Shown piece by piece: positions 31,254 through 33,090 of a DNA stretch of 33,090 bases. The DNA is taken from positions 1 to 33,090 of the forward strand of contig NCDY01000011.1 in the NCBI GenBank assembly GCA_002280405.1. The letters run 5' to 3'. Source of the stretch: Rhodobacterales bacterium 32-66-9. Its GTDB lineage: Bacteria > Pseudomonadota > Alphaproteobacteria > Rhodobacterales > Rhodobacteraceae. The notes beneath the pieces were generated by a model. That model saw only the letters and a program-made list of their open reading frames with translations. It had not been told where the DNA came from and made no database searches. A program made the position numbers and the translations under genes. Positions within the stretch are counted from its first letter, which is position 1. The number at the start of each line of letters is the position of its first letter.

Positions 31254-31954
31254 TGTTTGCCGAGGCCGAGCTTACCGACGACAGGTTCCTCTGCGGCCAA
31301 CTGACCCTGTTGCAGCCGGTCCGGGGCTACCGCGCCGCCACCGACCCGGTGCTTCTGGCAGCGGCCTGCCCTGCCAAGCCCGGCCAGAGCGTCCTTGACC
31401 TGGGCTGCGGGGCTGGCGCCGCTGCACTTTGTCTCGGCCGTCGGGTGCCGGGCCTGACGCTGGCCGGGCTGGAACTGCAACCGGCCTACGCCGACCTTGC
31501 CCGCCGCAATGCGCTCCGCAACCACATCCCGCTCGAGGTGATAGCCAACCCGCCCTACTATGCGCCGGGCGGAAGTCCCTCGCCGATCGAAGCCCGCGCG
31601 CGCGCCATGCAGATCGAGACGCCCCTCACCGCCTGGGTGCAGGCTGCGACCCGCCGCTTGCGTCCCGGGGGCTGGCTTACCCTGATCTGCGGAACGGACG
31701 GCATGCCCGAGGTCCTGGCCGCGCTGGCCCCAAGGCTCGGCTCGGCGTCCGTCCTGCCGTTGGCCCCGCGCGAGGGAAGGCCTGCCCTCCGCATAATCCT
31801 GCAGGCCCGCAAGGGCGGTCGCGCGGCCTTCCGCCTGCTTGCCCCCCTCGTCATCCACCAGGGCCCCGTCCATGACGGCGACCGTGAAAGCTATGCTCCT
31901 GCCGCCAACGCCGTCCTGCGCCATGGCGCAGACCTTCTGGCGCTGTTCCGCTGA
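31253..31954 (+). CDS. TrmN6-like class I methyltransferase with an apparent internal deletion
   Basis: By homology an S-adenosylmethionine-dependent N6-adenine methyltransferase of the tRNA1(Val) A37 type (TrmN6/YfiC). The 233-residue protein has the LQPVRGYRAATDPVLLAAA start typical of this family, motif I VLDLGCGAGAAAL (47-59), the acidic motif II LAGLELQPA (70-78) and the catalytic NPPYY (99-103). Between motif II and NPPYY only about 22 residues remain, and the expected segment with a Gly-Asp before a DxVIANPP strand is missing (HIPLEV runs straight into IANPPYY). Part of the SAM adenine-binding region is therefore absent, so the enzyme may be impaired or compensated. The frame is otherwise intact. 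Confidence 0.75.
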   Translation: MFAEAELTDDRFLCGQLTLLQPVRGYRAATDPVLLAAACPAKPGQSVLDLGCGAGAAALCLGRRVPGLTLAGLELQPAYADLARRNALRNHIPLEVIANPPYYAPGGSPSPIEARARAMQIETPLTAWVQAATRRLRPGGWLTLICGTDGMPEVLAALAPRLGSASVLPLAPREGRPALRIILQARKGGRAAFRLLAPLVIHQGPVHDGDRESYAPAANAVLRHGADLLALFR

Positions 31955-32054
31955 ATTCTCCGCATCAATCTGTCACAGGCCCGCAACAGATGATGACACG
32001 ACTCGGGTTTCGTGGTGCACTTCGGTCGTGGGTAGCTTTTACAGGAGGACGACC

Positions 32055-32219
32055 ATGACGATCGCATCGCATCTGGTGGAACTGCGCAAGAAGCACGAAG
32101 CTCTCTCGGAAATGGTCGAGATGGCTCAGCGCAGCCCCGCTACGGATGCCCTGAAGATCGCGGATCTGAAAAAGCAGAAGCTCCGCCTGAAAGAGGAGAT
32201 CGAGCGTCTGAGCCACTAA
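32055..32219 (+). CDS. DUF465 (YdcH-like) small coiled-coil protein
   Basis: A 54-residue protein starting at ATG 32055 after a perfect AGGAGG. It consists of two helices: SHLVELRKKHEALSEMVEMA and ADLKKQKLRLKEEIERL, joined by a short QRSPATDALK turn, the DUF465 hairpin. The C-terminal KKQKLRLKEEIERL is the family signature. The function is unknown. The stop codon overlaps the stop of the convergent transporter gene (CTAA). Confidence 0.88.
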   Translation: MTIASHLVELRKKHEALSEMVEMAQRSPATDALKIADLKKQKLRLKEEIERLSH

Positions 32220-33079
32220 CCGCTGTCGGCGCTGGCCCTCGCCGCCAGCGTCGCACCCGCCGTGATCAGCACCGCCGCAAAGGCGATGGTCCAGCTTGGC
32301 TTGGCAATACCTGCCGCGACCAGGGCCAGAGTTGACAGCAAAGGCGCGGCATAGCTTGCCACCCCCAACAACTGGATATCCCCGCGTTTCATCCCGATGT
32401 CCCAGGTGAAGAACGCCGCGCCGACCGGTCCCAACCCCAGGGCAAGAACCGAGGCCCAGCCCATCGCGCCGACCGGCCAGACCGTCTCTTCCAGCGCCAG
32501 ATGCGCCAGGGTCGACAGAACTGCCGCTGCAAGGCAGAACACCGTGACGGATTCGGTTCGAACCGCACCCAGCTTGCGCGACAACACCGAATAGCCGGCC
32601 CAGGTCAGCGCGAAGATGAAGGCCACGGCAAAGCCCGGCAGCGCTTTGGCATCAAGCCCTCCCCCGCTGCGAAGGACGATCAGCGCGGCGCCGGCAAATG
32701 CCAACACTGCGCCGACAAGGTGCAGCGGCTGCAACCGCTCACCCGGCAAAAAGCCGGACATCAGCACGATAAGCATCGGCCACAGGTAGGCAATCAGGCC
32801 AGTCTCGGCCAGCGGAGCCATGCGAAAGGCGGTGAAATACAGGAAATGCGCGCCGAACAGCCCGATGGTCCCAAAGGCATAGACCTTCCAACCGACCCCG
32901 CGCAGCACGCCAAAGCCTTGCCGCGCCGTCCAGATCAGCCCGATCATCCCGCCGATCGCGAAACAGATCGCGTTCAGCAGCAAGGGGGGAACCGGGGCGC
33001 TGCCGATGGTGAACAAGGCCAGCAGCGACCACATCAGGACGGCGGTAAAGCCGATCAGGGTTGCGCGTCCCTTGGTCAC
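32216..33079 (-). CDS. EamA/DMT-superfamily transporter (YddG-like exporter)
   Basis: Inner-membrane carrier of the drug/metabolite transporter superfamily, 287 residues with ten hydrophobic segments in two EamA repeats. Repeat 1 shows IGFTAVLMWSLLALFTIGSA and YLWPMLIVLMSGFLPGERL; repeat 2 shows GFAVAFIFALTWAGYSVLSR and YAAPLLSTLALVAAGI. The LMWSLLALFT start and YLWPMLIVL pattern recall the aromatic amino acid exporter YddG, but the substrate cannot be fixed from sequence. The gene is complete; its start is 11 bp from the window end, so its promoter is not visible. Confidence 0.88.
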   Translation of the reverse strand: MTKGRATLIGFTAVLMWSLLALFTIGSAPVPPLLLNAICFAIGGMIGLIWTARQGFGVLRGVGWKVYAFGTIGLFGAHFLYFTAFRMAPLAETGLIAYLWPMLIVLMSGFLPGERLQPLHLVGAVLAFAGAALIVLRSGGGLDAKALPGFAVAFIFALTWAGYSVLSRKLGAVRTESVTVFCLAAAVLSTLAHLALEETVWPVGAMGWASVLALGLGPVGAAFFTWDIGMKRGDIQLLGVASYAAPLLSTLALVAAGIAKPSWTIAFAAVLITAGATLAARASADSG

Positions 33080-33090
33080 AATGGTCTCCC

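Overview
The window is a high-GC alphaproteobacterial chromosome segment, most likely from the Rhodobacterales (Rhodobacter/Gemmobacter/Tabrizicola-like). This rests on the gene families and their order: motB-flgE-flgK-flgL-flgI, rnd-kdsD-lptC-lptA-lptB-hpf-ptsN without rpoN, a DUF2007 protein next to a TrmN6-like methyltransferase, and a core-2/I-branching glycosyltransferase. Coding density is very high and no gap between genes exceeds about 275 bp. I saw no tRNA, rRNA, CRISPR array, insertion sequence or phage gene.

Region 1 (1-9944) is a chaperone and envelope-glycan region. A 3'-truncated dnaK and a capsule-type ABC-2 permease lie on the minus strand. On the plus strand follow cysQ (PAP phosphatase), a kdsB-like cytidylyltransferase, galU, two tandem GT2 glycosyltransferases, a GT14 family enzyme and a two-domain sulfotransferase. 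Together they look like a pathway for an exported, sulfated surface polysaccharide: GalU supplies UDP-glucose, the transferases assemble glycan, the sulfotransferase uses PAPS, and CysQ removes the PAP by-product.

Region 2 (10045-14788, minus strand) is a housekeeping cluster: rnd, kdsD, lptC, lptA, lptB, hpf and ptsN, covering Kdo synthesis, LPS transport, ribosome hibernation and the nitrogen PTS.

Region 3 (15061-20860, minus strand) is a flagellar cluster, motB-flgE-flgK-flgL-flgI. Sites resembling CtrA boxes (7 of 8 matches to TTAA-N7-TTAA) precede motB and flgE.

Region 4 (20972-29744, minus strand) is the most unusual part. It is a tightly packed apparent operon of an FHA-domain protein, a PP2C-type phosphatase, a 1523-residue protein with two dynamin-like GTPase domains joined by a disordered linker of about 400 residues, a second single-domain dynamin-like GTPase, a small roadblock/LC7-like protein and an unrecognised 285-residue protein. 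No kinase gene is present. I propose a phosphorylation-controlled membrane-remodelling GTPase module; its function is unknown, and its position directly before motB may or may not be meaningful.

Region 5 (29979-33090) holds a long-chain polyprenyl diphosphate synthase (minus strand), then a DUF2007 protein, a TrmN6-like methyltransferase with an apparent internal deletion and a DUF465 protein (plus strand), and finally a convergent EamA/DMT transporter.
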